Below are positions 35,918-44,749 of a DNA stretch of 64,000 nucleotides, in pieces; positions within the stretch are counted from its first letter, which is position 1, and each line of letters opens with the position of its first letter. The notes under the pieces are model-generated. The model made no database searches. It was not told where the DNA came from and worked only from the letters and a program-made list of their open reading frames with translations. This DNA is from Oceanobacillus neutriphilus (GTDB lineage Bacteria; Bacillota; Bacilli; Bacillales; Amphibacillaceae): assembly GCF_014645515.1 (NCBI RefSeq), contig NZ_BMLW01000009.1:1-64000 (forward strand), written 5' to 3'. Position numbers and translations under genes: made by a program.

Positions 35918-37345
35918 ATGGCTGAAAATGTTTTAAGTGTCGGGATTGATATTGGGACTTCGACCACACAGCTCGTATTCTCGCATCTGAAGATTGAAAA
36001 CACAGCATCTGCTTTTAATGTCCCGCGCATTGTGATTGTTGATAAAAAGGTTGTATATAAGAGTGACATTATTGATACTCCGCTTTTAGAAGGAAAGCGG
36101 ATTGATCAATCCCGCATTGAGCAGTTTGTAGCGGGAGAGTATGCGAAAGCAGATATTGCCAAAGAAAGCATTCAAACGGGTGCTGTCATTATTACTGGAG
36201 AGACTGCCAGAAAAGAAAATGCAGAAGAGGTTTTACAGGGCTTGAGCGGGTATGCTGGAGATTTTGTTGTTGCAACTGCCGGACCAGATCTGGAAAGTGT
36301 TATTGCGGCGAAAGGAGCCGGGCTTCACCGGTATTCCAAAGAGCATGCCGGGAAGCTCGTCAATCTGGATGTTGGCGGCGGAACAAGCAATATGGCTGTG
36401 ATGCAACGGGGAGAGATAGTAGATACCGGCTGCTTAGATATCGGCGGCAGACTTGTCAAAGTAAATAAGGAAACGAAAAAAATTGAATATATTTCGGAAA
36501 AAATACAGGACTTAATCAAAGAAAATGGGTGGCCCATTTATGTAGGAGAAAAAGCAACAGAAATTTTATTTAAACCGCTGATTGAGCGTATGGTTCAGCT
36601 GCTGGAAGAGAGTGTGGGCATCCGGCCGCAGACAGAGGCTTTTACCAAAATAGTGACACATAGAGGAATTCAGCACAAAAAGGATATTTCACATATTTCA
36701 TTTACGGGAGGTGTTGCAGAGGCGGTTTATCAGCCATCTGAAGGTGATGTGTTCAGGTTTGGAGATATTGGTATTTTACTGGGTACAGCGATCAGTGAAT
36801 CTGCATTAACGAAGCATTTGACGCTGGTAGAACCAAAAGAATTAATTCGGGCAACAGTTGTAGGAGCTGGATCACATACGACAGAAATTAGTGGAAGCAC
36901 CATCCATTATTCTCAAAATAAATTTCCGATTAAAAATATCCCAGTTGTAAAAATTCCTGATGAAGAGATGAACCGATTCCATTCTATTACAGCTTACACA
37001 CAGGAAAACTTAAGCAGATTTCAACTGGAGGAAGAAAAACAGCGTGTGGCATTATCTTTTTCAGGCAGAGAAATATCGAGCTTTAAAGATATAACAAGCG
37101 TGGCAGAAGAAATTATAAAGGGCTCCCGAGATTATCTGAATTTAGGCCTCCCGCTCATTGTCATTGTAGAGAAGGATATTGGAAAGGTGCTTGGTCAGAC
37201 ACTTTATACCATGCTTGGGCAAGATATTGAAATCATCTGTATTGATAGTGTTTTTGTTGAAGATGGCGATTATATCGACATTGGACATCCGCTTGCAGAA
37301 GGGAGTGTATTGCCGGTAGTGATTAAAACGCTTGTATTTAATTAA
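35918..37345 (+). CDS. eutA: Ethanolamine ammonia-lyase reactivating factor
   Basis: This 475-residue ATP-dependent chaperone swaps damaged cobalamin from EutBC for fresh AdoCbl. It shows the actin/Hsp70-type phosphate loops [13 protein letters not shown] at the N-terminus and [13 protein letters not shown] in the middle, with [10 protein letters not shown] as the adenosine-side motif. A GGGAGGAGG site precedes the ATG. It opens the structural operon eutABC. Confidence 0.93.
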   Translation: MAENVLSVGIDIGTSTTQLVFSHLKIENTASAFNVPRIVIVDKKVVYKSDIIDTPLLEGKRIDQSRIEQFVAGEYAKADIAKESIQTGAVIITGETARKENAEEVLQGLSGYAGDFVVATAGPDLESVIAAKGAGLHRYSKEHAGKLVNLDVGGGTSNMAVMQRGEIVDTGCLDIGGRLVKVNKETKKIEYISEKIQDLIKENGWPIYVGEKATEILFKPLIERMVQLLEESVGIRPQTEAFTKIVTHRGIQHKKDISHISFTGGVAEAVYQPSEGDVFRFGDIGILLGTAISESALTKHLTLVEPKELIRATVVGAGSHTTEISGSTIHYSQNKFPIKNIPVVKIPDEEMNRFHSITAYTQENLSRFQLEEEKQRVALSFSGREISSFKDITSVAEEIIKGSRDYLNLGLPLIVIVEKDIGKVLGQTLYTMLGQDIEIICIDSVFVEDGDYIDIGHPLAEGSVLPVVIKTLVFN

Positions 37346-37377
37346 GCTATTTTGCAAATTTCGAGAGGAGGATATGC

Positions 37378-38745
37378 ATGATTTTAAGTACAGTATTGTT
37401 TGGAAGAACCTATCAATTTAAATCAATTAACGAAGTAATGGCGAAAGCAAATGAAGAAAAATCAGGGGATGTGATGGCCGGGATTGCAGCAGAATCCGCA
37501 GAAGAGCGTGTCGCTGCCAAGGTTGTTTTAGCAAATTTAACATTGGAGGATTTGCGGAATAATCCAGCTATTCCCTATGAACAGGATGAGGTTACACGAA
37601 TCATTCAGGATGGTCTGAATGAGAAAATCTATGATTCTATGAAGCGTTGGACTGTACAGGAGCTCCGCGAGAAAATCCTTGATTACAATACATCAGGAAA
37701 TGACATCAGGAGAATTTCAAGAGGGCTGACTTCAGAAATGGTAGCAGCAGTAACCAAGCTGATGTCTAATTTAGATTTGATTACAGCAGGTAATAAAATA
37801 ACTGTTACAGCACATTGCAATACGACAATAGGGTTAGAAGGAACCTTATCAGCAAGATTGCAGCCAAACCATCCATCTGATAATGAAGACGGAATTGTCG
37901 CATCCATTTTAGAAGGTCTTGCATATGGATCTGGTGACGCTGTAATTGGATTGAATCCGGTCGATGATACGCTCGAAAGTGTTAAGCGGATGTTCCATCG
38001 GCTGGAAGAAGTAAAAAATAAGTATGCAATTCCTACTCAGAATAGCGTGCTTGCCCATGTAACAACACAGATGCAGGCTATTCGGGAGGGAGCACCTGCT
38101 GATTTAATCTTCCAATCTATTGCCGGCTCTGAAAAAGGAAATACAGCCTTTGGAATAAGTGGCGAACTAATTGCGGAGGCAAGAGAGCTTGCTTTGCGTG
38201 AAGGAACAGCAGCCGGACCAAATGTCATGTATTTTGAAACTGGACAGGGTGCTGAACTATCCTCTAACGCCCACCATGGTGTGGACCAGCTCACTTTGGA
38301 AGCCAGATGCTATGGGTTTGGTAAAACCTATGAGCCTTTCCTGGTGAATACAGTTGTAGGATTCATTGGACCGGAATATTTATACGATTCGAAGCAGGTT
38401 ATCCGGGCTGGATTAGAGGATCATTTTATGGGTAAGCTTTCCGGGCTTCCGATGGGTGTGGATGTTTGTTATACCAACCACATGAAAGCAGATCAGGATG
38501 ATATGGAGATTTTAAGTACACTGCTTGCCCAGGCTGGAGTTAATTTCTTAATCACTGCTCCTCATGGCGATGATGTCATGTTGAACTATCAAAGTCTTGG
38601 CTATCATGAAATTCAGACATTGCGGGAATTGCTGCAGCTGAAACCAATTAAGGAATTTGAAGAGTGGCTTCGGAAAATGGATGTTATTGATTTATCCGGC
38701 AGATTAACGAAGCAGGCAGGAGATGCATCATTATTCTTAGTGTAA
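37378..38745 (+). CDS. eutB: Ethanolamine ammonia-lyase large subunit
   Basis: This 455-residue catalytic subunit of the AdoCbl-dependent lyase converts ethanolamine to acetaldehyde and ammonia. Family stretches are KRWTVQELREKILDYNTSGNDIRR in the N-terminal part, GLAYGSGDAVIGLNPVDDT, FQSIAGSEKGNTAFGI and the C-terminal NFLITAPHGDDVMLNYQSLGYH. These line the TIM-barrel active site. It is adjacent to eutC and preceded by GAGAGGAGG. Confidence 0.96.
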   Translation: MILSTVLFGRTYQFKSINEVMAKANEEKSGDVMAGIAAESAEERVAAKVVLANLTLEDLRNNPAIPYEQDEVTRIIQDGLNEKIYDSMKRWTVQELREKILDYNTSGNDIRRISRGLTSEMVAAVTKLMSNLDLITAGNKITVTAHCNTTIGLEGTLSARLQPNHPSDNEDGIVASILEGLAYGSGDAVIGLNPVDDTLESVKRMFHRLEEVKNKYAIPTQNSVLAHVTTQMQAIREGAPADLIFQSIAGSEKGNTAFGISGELIAEARELALREGTAAGPNVMYFETGQGAELSSNAHHGVDQLTLEARCYGFGKTYEPFLVNTVVGFIGPEYLYDSKQVIRAGLEDHFMGKLSGLPMGVDVCYTNHMKADQDDMEILSTLLAQAGVNFLITAPHGDDVMLNYQSLGYHEIQTLRELLQLKPIKEFEEWLRKMDVIDLSGRLTKQAGDASLFLV

Positions 38746-38757
38746 GGAGGAGAAAGG

Positions 38758-39651
38758 ATGGTTACAGATACAGAATTAAAAACGCTGATTGAAAAGATTG
38801 TTCTGGAAATGGCGGGAGAAAGCAAAGCTTCTGAGGAGCATACACCAAAATCGGAGCAAACGGATAGTACAAATCATGCTGTCAGTGAGGAAGTGCTGCC
38901 TGATATATCAGAAGTACTGATTAAGAAAGAACTTCTTGTGCCAGATCCCTCAGATGAAGAAGGATATTTGGATATGAAGGATAAAACACCTGCCCGCTTA
39001 GGAGTATGGCGGAGCGGGGCACGCTATATGACATCCAGCGCATTAAGATTTAAAGCAGATCACGCTGCTGCTCAGGATGCCGTGTTCTCTTATGTCAGTG
39101 AGGATTTTGTCAAAGAAAATAATCTATTTCCTGTTGCAACTGTCTGTCAGGATAAGGATGAGTACGTAACCCGGCCTGATTTAGGAAGACAATTCTCTGA
39201 TGAGGAGAAAGAAAAAATAAAAACCCATTGTGGCAATCCTAAAGTACAAATTGTTGTAGGAGACGGCTTGAGTTCAGCTTCTATCGAAGCAAATCTGGAA
39301 AATACTTTGCCAGCTATCAAACAGGGTCTGAAGCTGCATGGTATTGATGTAACGAATGATTTATTTATAAAGCATTGCCGTGTGCCGGCGATGGATGTCA
39401 TTGGTGAACTAACAGGAGCTGACGTTGTCTGTCTGCTTGTTGGTGAGCGTCCAGGTCTGGTTACAGCAGAATCAATGAGTGCTTACATCGCATATAAACC
39501 GACTGTCGATATGCCGGAAGCAAGACGTACCGTTATATCGAATATCCACGAGGGCGGTACACCTCCAGTCGAAGCGGGAGCACATATCGCGGAATTAATT
39601 AAGAAAATGATAGATAAAAAGGCTTCAGGTCTCGATTTGAATAAGATCTAA
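38758..39651 (+). CDS. eutC: Ethanolamine ammonia-lyase small subunit with encapsulation-type N-terminus
   Basis: This 297-residue cobalamin-binding subunit has the conserved [53 protein letters not shown] and [17 protein letters not shown]. The first 20 residues form an amphipathic helix ([14 protein letters not shown]) and a flexible Glu/Ser-rich linker, the usual form of a microcompartment encapsulation signal. It pairs with EutB to build the (alpha2beta2)3 enzyme. Confidence 0.95.
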   Translation: MVTDTELKTLIEKIVLEMAGESKASEEHTPKSEQTDSTNHAVSEEVLPDISEVLIKKELLVPDPSDEEGYLDMKDKTPARLGVWRSGARYMTSSALRFKADHAAAQDAVFSYVSEDFVKENNLFPVATVCQDKDEYVTRPDLGRQFSDEEKEKIKTHCGNPKVQIVVGDGLSSASIEANLENTLPAIKQGLKLHGIDVTNDLFIKHCRVPAMDVIGELTGADVVCLLVGERPGLVTAESMSAYIAYKPTVDMPEARRTVISNIHEGGTPPVEAGAHIAELIKKMIDKKASGLDLNKI

Positions 39652-39702
39652 GGCATTTCAAAGTATTGCTGAACGATAAAGCATAGAAAGGGAGGGTTTA
39701 GC

Positions 39703-40356
39703 ATGAAGGATGATGCAATTTATGCACAGGTCCTCGGTGTGAAGCTGATTTCAAATGTGGATGCGCATTTAGCAGAAGAATTAAAATTACTGCCCAATCA
39801 ACGAAGCATCGGGATCCTGACAGGTGATATAGATGATGTTGTCTACACAGCATTAGATGAAGCAACAAAAAAAGCAGATGTAGAGGTAGTTTATGCAGAA
39901 TCGATGTATGCCGGTGCAGATAATGCCACAACAAAATTAACCGGAGAAGTTATTGGTATTCTGGCAGGCTATAATCCGGAGGAAGTAAGAAGCGGATTAG
40001 ATGCAGCAATTTCCTATATTGAGAATGATGCCTATTTTGTCAGCGCCAATGAGGATGATTCTATTCCTTATTTTGCGCACTTAGTATCACGGACTGGAAC
40101 ATTTCTTTCCAAGCAGGCAAATATAACGGAAGGGGAAGCAATTGCTTATTTAATTGCTCCGCCATTGGAAGCTGTTTATGCGTTAGATATGGCGTTGAAG
40201 TCAGCGGATGTGAGGCTGGCTGCATTCTTCGGTCCACCATCTGAAACAAACTTTGGAGGAGCCTTACTAACTGGAAGTCAATCTGCCTGTCACGCTGCTT
40301 GTGAAGCATTTGCACACGCGGTAAATGATGTGGCAGATAATCCAAAAGGATATTAG
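39703..40356 (+). CDS. eutL: Microcompartment trimeric shell protein EutL
   Basis: This 217-residue tandem BMC-domain (BMC-T) shell protein is the usual length for EutL. Recognisable stretches are LGVKLISNVDAHLAEEL, RSIGILTGDIDDVVYTALDEATKKADVEVVYAESMYAG, and SRTGTFLSKQANITEGEAIAYLIAPPLEA. EutL trimers form tiles with a gated central pore. It lies at the start of the shell-gene run, after a GGGAGGG site. Confidence 0.94.
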   Translation: MKDDAIYAQVLGVKLISNVDAHLAEELKLLPNQRSIGILTGDIDDVVYTALDEATKKADVEVVYAESMYAGADNATTKLTGEVIGILAGYNPEEVRSGLDAAISYIENDAYFVSANEDDSIPYFAHLVSRTGTFLSKQANITEGEAIAYLIAPPLEAVYALDMALKSADVRLAAFFGPPSETNFGGALLTGSQSACHAACEAFAHAVNDVADNPKGY

Positions 40357-40365
40357 GTGAGATAA

Positions 40366-40908
40366 ATGGAAGCATTAGGATTAATTGAAACGAGAGGATT
40401 ATTGAGCTCTATTGTGGCAGCAGACGCAGCGGTAAAGGCGGCAAATGTGAAGCTCCTGGATGCAGAAATTATCAAGGGCGGGCTTGTTACAGTCCAGCTG
40501 CTTGGAGATGTTGCAGCTGTTCAGTCGGCAGTGGAAGCTGCTGAAAATGCAATTACATCATTTCAAACATTGATTTCCGTCCATGTTATTCCAAGAATGC
40601 ATCATGAAACCAGCACTTTGCTAAAAAAGCTGCCATTACAGGAAACAGCTCCTGCCAAGCTGGAAGTTGAGATACAGCCCAGCTCTGTAGCTGAAAATAA
40701 ACCAGGTATAGATACAAAACCTGATTATTCCATTTCAGGCTGGGAACTGGAAAATCTGGAAAAAATGACGGTGCTTCAATTAAGACAGCTGGCCAGAGCA
40801 AATGATATCAACCTGCTGGATCAAGCAAAAAATATAAAATACGCAAGAAAGAGTGAGTTAGTCCAGGCTTTACTTGCAAAAGACAATAATGAAAAGAAAG
40901 AAAAATAG
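40366..40908 (+). CDS. eutK: BMC-domain shell protein with a C-terminal SAP/Rho-N-like domain (EutK-like)
   Basis: This 180-residue protein begins with a single BMC-H domain (residues 1-85: LGLIETRGLLSSIVAADAAVKAANV, LISVHVIPRMH). A flexible Pro/Ser/Glu linker (about 90-125) leads to a C-terminal helical domain, MTVLQLRQLARANDI and ARKSELVQALL, which resembles SAP or Rho-N nucleic-acid-binding folds. E. coli EutK has a different, winged-helix C-terminus. The role of such tails is unknown. The calls for the BMC part are firm; those for the tail are by pattern only. Confidence 0.8.
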   Translation: MEALGLIETRGLLSSIVAADAAVKAANVKLLDAEIIKGGLVTVQLLGDVAAVQSAVEAAENAITSFQTLISVHVIPRMHHETSTLLKKLPLQETAPAKLEVEIQPSSVAENKPGIDTKPDYSISGWELENLEKMTVLQLRQLARANDINLLDQAKNIKYARKSELVQALLAKDNNEKKEK

Positions 40909-40935
40909 GTTAATTACTTAAAGGAGGAATTTATA

Positions 40936-41226
40936 ATGCAAAATGCAAATGCGTTAGGAATGGTAGAAACAAAAGGATTAGTTGGGGCTATTGAAGCAGC
41001 TGATGCAATGGTAAAGGCAGCAAATGTTACGTTAGTCGGCAAAGAACAGATTGGTGCAGGGCTGGTAACTGTACTTGTCAGAGGAGATGTAGGAGCAGTA
41101 AAAGCAGCAACAGATGCTGGAGCAGCAGCCGCTGATCGTGTAGGGGAGTTATTATCTGTCCATGTTATTCCACGTCCGCATACTGAGGTTAGTGCAATCC
41201 TTCCAAAGCAATTTGATGAAGCTTAA
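40936..41226 (+). CDS. eutM: Microcompartment hexameric shell protein EutM, copy 1
   Basis: This 96-residue BMC-H protein has [19 protein letters not shown], the pore segment [27 protein letters not shown] and [11 protein letters not shown]. It builds the main hexameric facets of the shell. A second, nearly identical copy lies at 46292, differing mainly at the N- and C-termini. A GGAGG site precedes the ATG. Confidence 0.95.
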   Translation: MQNANALGMVETKGLVGAIEAADAMVKAANVTLVGKEQIGAGLVTVLVRGDVGAVKAATDAGAAAADRVGELLSVHVIPRPHTEVSAILPKQFDEA

Positions 41227-41266
41227 AATCTGGAAGTAGCGGAGCTTTAGAATTGAGGTGATTGAT

Positions 41267-42139
41267 TTGGACGAGCTACTTGTAAAAACGATCGAAGAAG
41301 CAGTAAAGAAGGAAATGCTGAACCAGTCTTTAGTTGAAATAGAAGCCTCTGGCAGGCATGTACATTTAAGCAGAGAAGCTGTCGATTATTTATTTGGTGC
41401 AGGCTATCAATTAACGAAGGCTAAAGAATTATCACAACCGGGTCAGTACGCATGTAAGGAAAGAATTACAATTAAAGGACCTAAGGGAAAACTTGAAAAT
41501 GTAGTGATTTTAGGACCTGAAAGAAGCTCATCCCAGGTTGAAGTGTCTAAAACAGATGCAGTTGTTTTAGGAGGAAACATCCCGGTGAGAGAAAGCGGGG
41601 ATATTGACGGAACACCAGGAGTGACAATTGTTTATGGAGATAAGGAATTGTATCTGGAGGAAGGACTTATCGTCGCTAAACGGCATATTCATGTAGCTTT
41701 GCATGATGCTGCGAAGCTACAGGTAGAGCATAAAGAAATTGTGCAGGTAAAGGTGTTTGGAGAGCGTTCACTTATATTTGATGATGTTGTTATACGTGTT
41801 CATCCCAACTATCAGACTTATATGCATATTGATTTTGATGAAGCAAATTCCTGTGAGTTCCAGCAGGGAGCACTTGGCAAGATTATTAAAAAAAACGCGT
41901 TGAAAGAGCCTCTAAATATAGAAAAGGCTGATATATCTGCAGAAATCTGTCATGCACCTGGGAATGATACGGAATTTATAGAGAAGCGGGTTATTACAGA
42001 AAGGGATTTACAAAAGCTGCTGATGCAGAAAAAGAAGAAGATTTTGATACCGAAAAATAGTATTGTAACGCCGCTGGGTGTGGATTACGCAAAAAAGCAT
42101 AAATTAGAAATTCAACGAGGTGAGGAGAATGAGGAATGA
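41267..42139 (+). CDS. eutD: PduL-type phosphotransacylase with a C-terminal extension
   Basis: This 290-residue enzyme converts acetyl-CoA and phosphate to acetyl phosphate, recycling CoA. The first 205 residues match PduL: N-terminal amphipathic helix (LLVKTIEEAVKKEML), the metal-binding ASGRHVHLSREAVDYLFG, GPERSSSQVEVSKTDAVVLG and AKRHIHVALHDA. Beyond the usual end is an 80-residue extension with ITERDLQKLL and ILIPKNSIVTPLGVDYAKKH, a helix motif also found at the start of EutQ and EutT. I start at the TTG six bases after GAGGTG; that GTG itself is part of the site. It overlaps eutN. Confidence 0.88.
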   Translation: MDELLVKTIEEAVKKEMLNQSLVEIEASGRHVHLSREAVDYLFGAGYQLTKAKELSQPGQYACKERITIKGPKGKLENVVILGPERSSSQVEVSKTDAVVLGGNIPVRESGDIDGTPGVTIVYGDKELYLEEGLIVAKRHIHVALHDAAKLQVEHKEIVQVKVFGERSLIFDDVVIRVHPNYQTYMHIDFDEANSCEFQQGALGKIIKKNALKEPLNIEKADISAEICHAPGNDTEFIEKRVITERDLQKLLMQKKKKILIPKNSIVTPLGVDYAKKHKLEIQRGEENEE

Positions 42140-42405
42140 TCATCGGCGATGTGATGGGCTCTGTATGGGCAACACGAAAAGATGAAAAACTGAACGGCCT
42201 AAAGCTGTTAATTGTCAAACCGACGTATAATGATGATTTATCCTCCACCTTTGTTGCTGCGGATTTAGCGGGTGCCGGTGTTGGAGATACCGTATTAGTA
42301 ACGAGAGGAAGCAGTGCAAGGTCTGCTTTTGGAAAAGAAAGACTGCCCATTGATTCCGTAATTGTAGGCGTAGTTGACTCGATTGATATGGTTCAAAAAG
42401 AATAG
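42136..42405 (+). CDS. eutN: Microcompartment vertex protein EutN
   Basis: This 89-residue BMC-P/CcmL-type protein forms pentamers that cap shell vertices. Motifs are MIIGDVMGSVWATRKDEKL at the N-terminus, LVIVKPTY-like LLIVKPTYND, AADLAGAGVGDTVLVTRGSSAR and DSVIVGVVDSID. Its ATG overlaps the PduL stop (ATGA), so translation is coupled. Confidence 0.94.
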   Translation: MIIGDVMGSVWATRKDEKLNGLKLLIVKPTYNDDLSSTFVAADLAGAGVGDTVLVTRGSSARSAFGKERLPIDSVIVGVVDSIDMVQKE

Positions 42406-42434
42406 AAAATCACATGAGTTGAGGAGGAAGAGGT

Positions 42435-43553
42435 ATGGGCGTAAATGAGATTGTAATTTATATTATGGTCATTTTCATGGTAATCGGTGCCATTGATAAG
42501 ATATTTAAAAATAAACTCGGACTCGGAGATAAGTTTGATGAAGGTATTATGGCGATGGGCGCCCTGGCACTTGCGATGGTCGGTATTATTGTCATGGCCC
42601 CTGTCCTTGCGAATGTGTTGAGTCCTGTTATTGTTCCAATTTATACGGCGCTTGGCGCAGACCCGGCTATGTTTGCCGGAAGTTTATTAGCTATTGATAT
42701 GGGAGGCCTGCAGTTGGCTCAAGAGCTGGGACAGAGTCAGGATGCAGCTATGTTCTCGGGTATTATTCTTGGAGCAATGATGGGGGCAACGATAGTATTC
42801 TCTATTCCTGTATCCTTGGGAATTATTAAAAAAGAAGATCAGCGTTATCTTGCTACCGGTATGCTGGCGGGCTTTATTGCAATTCCTTTTGGAGCAATTA
42901 TCGGTGGATTAGTAGCTGGATATTCCTTTTCCATGGTTATTATGAATCTAATTCCTATCTTTATTTTGGCAGTCCTCGTTATTTTGGGACTTTGGAAAAT
43001 ACCAAATCAAATGATTAAAGGCTTTACGATTTTTGGATATGGAGTAGTAGTTGTTGCTACAGCAGGTTTGGCAATCGGTATTATTGACGTTCTGACAGGC
43101 ATTACTGTTATTCCAGGAATTGCTCCTTTAGGAGAAGGGATAGAGGTGGTCGGAAGCATTGCAATTGTGCTTGCAGGAGCCTTTGTTATGGTAGAGGTGA
43201 TCACACGTGTGTTTAAGAAACCGCTGATGAACATGGGGAAAATGCTCGGTATGAATGATGTTGCTGCAGCTGGTATGGTTGCAACACTGGCTAATAATAT
43301 TGCCATGTTTAATTTGATGAAGGATATGGATAATCGCGGAAAAGTAATTAACGTAGCATTTTCTGTACCTGCAGCCTTTGTGCTTGGAGACCATCTGGGC
43401 TTTGCCGCAGGAGTAGCACGTGAAATGATTTTTCCAATGATAATTGGAAAGTTCGCTGGAGGAATTATTGCCATTGTAATCGCGATTGTGATTGCAAATG
43501 CTATTTTAGGAAAAAGTGAAGAGAAAGAAACTAAACTTACAAAAGCTACCTGA
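42435..43553 (+). CDS. eutH: Ethanolamine permease
   Basis: This 372-residue membrane protein with about ten or eleven hydrophobic segments is the EutH-type importer. Characteristic stretches are [25 protein letters not shown] at the start, [17 protein letters not shown] and [18 protein letters not shown]. EutH lets protonated ethanolamine or ethanolamine in when it is scarce. A GAGGAGG site precedes the ATG, and a lysine-rich cytoplasmic tail ends the protein. Confidence 0.94.
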   Translation: MGVNEIVIYIMVIFMVIGAIDKIFKNKLGLGDKFDEGIMAMGALALAMVGIIVMAPVLANVLSPVIVPIYTALGADPAMFAGSLLAIDMGGLQLAQELGQSQDAAMFSGIILGAMMGATIVFSIPVSLGIIKKEDQRYLATGMLAGFIAIPFGAIIGGLVAGYSFSMVIMNLIPIFILAVLVILGLWKIPNQMIKGFTIFGYGVVVVATAGLAIGIIDVLTGITVIPGIAPLGEGIEVVGSIAIVLAGAFVMVEVITRVFKKPLMNMGKMLGMNDVAAAGMVATLANNIAMFNLMKDMDNRGKVINVAFSVPAAFVLGDHLGFAAGVAREMIFPMIIGKFAGGIIAIVIAIVIANAILGKSEEKETKLTKAT

Positions 43554-43618
43554 GAAATATGAAAAGCAGCTTTCCTATTCCGGGAAATGTAAAAATGGGA
43601 AGGGAAGAAGGAGTGCAT

Positions 43619-43957
43619 ATGGAAGAGAAAAAAAGGTTTATTCAAGAATTTGTACCTGGAAAACAAGTAACCCTGAGCCATTTAATAGCTAATCCTGTTG
43701 AGGACATGTTCGATAAATTAGGCGTGCAGCAGGCTGGAGCATTAGGGATACTGACGCTGACACCAAGTGAGACGGTTATTATAGCCGGAGATCGTGCAAC
43801 CAAAGCTGCAAATGTGGATATCGGCTTTCTCGACCGGTTCACTGGGAGTTTGGTGATTGTAGGCAGTGTTTCCGAGGTAGAAACGGCTTTGCATGACGTA
43901 AATCAATTTTTAGCAGATATTTTGAACTATACACCTGCAGAAATTACAAAGTCTTAA
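43619..43957 (+). CDS. eutS: Microcompartment shell protein EutS
   Basis: This 112-residue circularly permuted BMC-H protein has the EutS/PduU pattern: [54 protein letters not shown] and a tail TPAEITKS. EutS hexamers are bent and thought to lie at shell edges. I use the ATG at 43619, after AAGAAGGAG; the in-frame ATG 60 bases earlier lacks a site. Confidence 0.94.
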   Translation: MEEKKRFIQEFVPGKQVTLSHLIANPVEDMFDKLGVQQAGALGILTLTPSETVIIAGDRATKAANVDIGFLDRFTGSLVIVGSVSEVETALHDVNQFLADILNYTPAEITKS

Positions 43958-43973
43958 AAAGGGAGGGGAATGG

Positions 43974-44522
43974 ATGCCATTAAAAAATCGAGCCATGATT
44001 CTGGGTGGAATAGATGCTGGGAAGACAACGTTAAAAGAAGCGCTTTTTGGCAGAGAGAGACAGCCGAAAAAAATAAAAACACAGTCTTTGATTTATGAGG
44101 ATTGGATTGTCGATACTCCTGGTGAATATACGGAAAATCCCATGCATTACCGGAGTATTATGGCAACCTCCCTTGAGATTACACATGTGTTATTTGTACA
44201 GGATGCGGCCAATGAAAAAACAATTTTCGCACCTGGATTCAGTTTAGGAATTAATAAACTGTCAATCGGTGTTGTGACGAAAGCAGATGCAAGTGAAGCA
44301 AATATAGAACAAGCAATCAGCTTATTAAAAAAGGCAATCGTCAAAGGTCCGATAGTTATCACATCTGCCTATACAGGGGAAGGCATAGATATCATTCCTG
44401 CTCTTGTCGGATGTCAGTCATTGGACGAAATGAGAGCATACGCTGCCAATCATCCATCTGAGAATCTTATCTTCCATGAAAGTGCTAAAGCCCGGAGACA
44501 GCAGAGCAGGAAGGAGGAATGA
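43974..44522 (+). CDS. eutP: EutP P-loop protein
   Basis: This 182-residue GTPase-like protein has Walker A GGIDAGKTTL (Lys17), the G3-like VDTPGEYTENP, VLFVQDAAN and the NKxD-like VVTKADA. EutP and the unrelated EutQ have been reported as acetate kinases in Salmonella, which would make ATP from acetyl phosphate. No EutQ is present here, so EutP or a distant AckA would have to do this. The C-terminus is basic and polar. It is preceded by AGGGAGGGG. Confidence 0.9.
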   Translation: MPLKNRAMILGGIDAGKTTLKEALFGRERQPKKIKTQSLIYEDWIVDTPGEYTENPMHYRSIMATSLEITHVLFVQDAANEKTIFAPGFSLGINKLSIGVVTKADASEANIEQAISLLKKAIVKGPIVITSAYTGEGIDIIPALVGCQSLDEMRAYAANHPSENLIFHESAKARRQQSRKEE

Positions 44523-44523
44523 G

Positions 44524-44730
44524 ATGGATAAAGAGCTTGTAGAAAGAGTAACGAAAATGGTTGTCACAGTTTTAGAAGAAATGCAAGAAGAAGATTCCAA
44601 CAAGAAAATAACTATTAAAATATGGCCTCATGAAAGCCCTCTTCCAGATCCTGTTGAACGACAGGCAGAAGAGGTGGAACAAAAGAGAGGTGAGGTAATT
44701 ACCCTCAAACCATATACGAAAGGAATTTAG
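44524..44730 (+). CDS. Small microcompartment-associated protein of unknown function
   Basis: This 68-residue protein lies between eutP and eutE, with an AAGGAGG site and only one base separating it from the eutP stop. Residues 2-20 form an amphipathic helix (ELVERVTKMVVTVLEEM) of the same type as the encapsulation helices on EutC, PduL and EutE here. The rest is a short basic/Pro-rich segment and a Glu-rich stretch with VITLKPYTKGI at the end. I do not recognise a family. It may be a scaffold or linker of shell and cargo; that is inference from position and helix alone. Confidence 0.6.
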   Translation: MDKELVERVTKMVVTVLEEMQEEDSNKKITIKIWPHESPLPDPVERQAEEVEQKRGEVITLKPYTKGI

Positions 44731-44749
44731 GCAGGAAGGAGTGTTACTG

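Noticed and set aside
43007-43681. Open frame of 224 codons antisense to eutH
   Set aside because: It is the mirror of a hydrophobic, low-stop coding frame, with no ribosome site or family motif. eutH on the plus strand explains the region fully.
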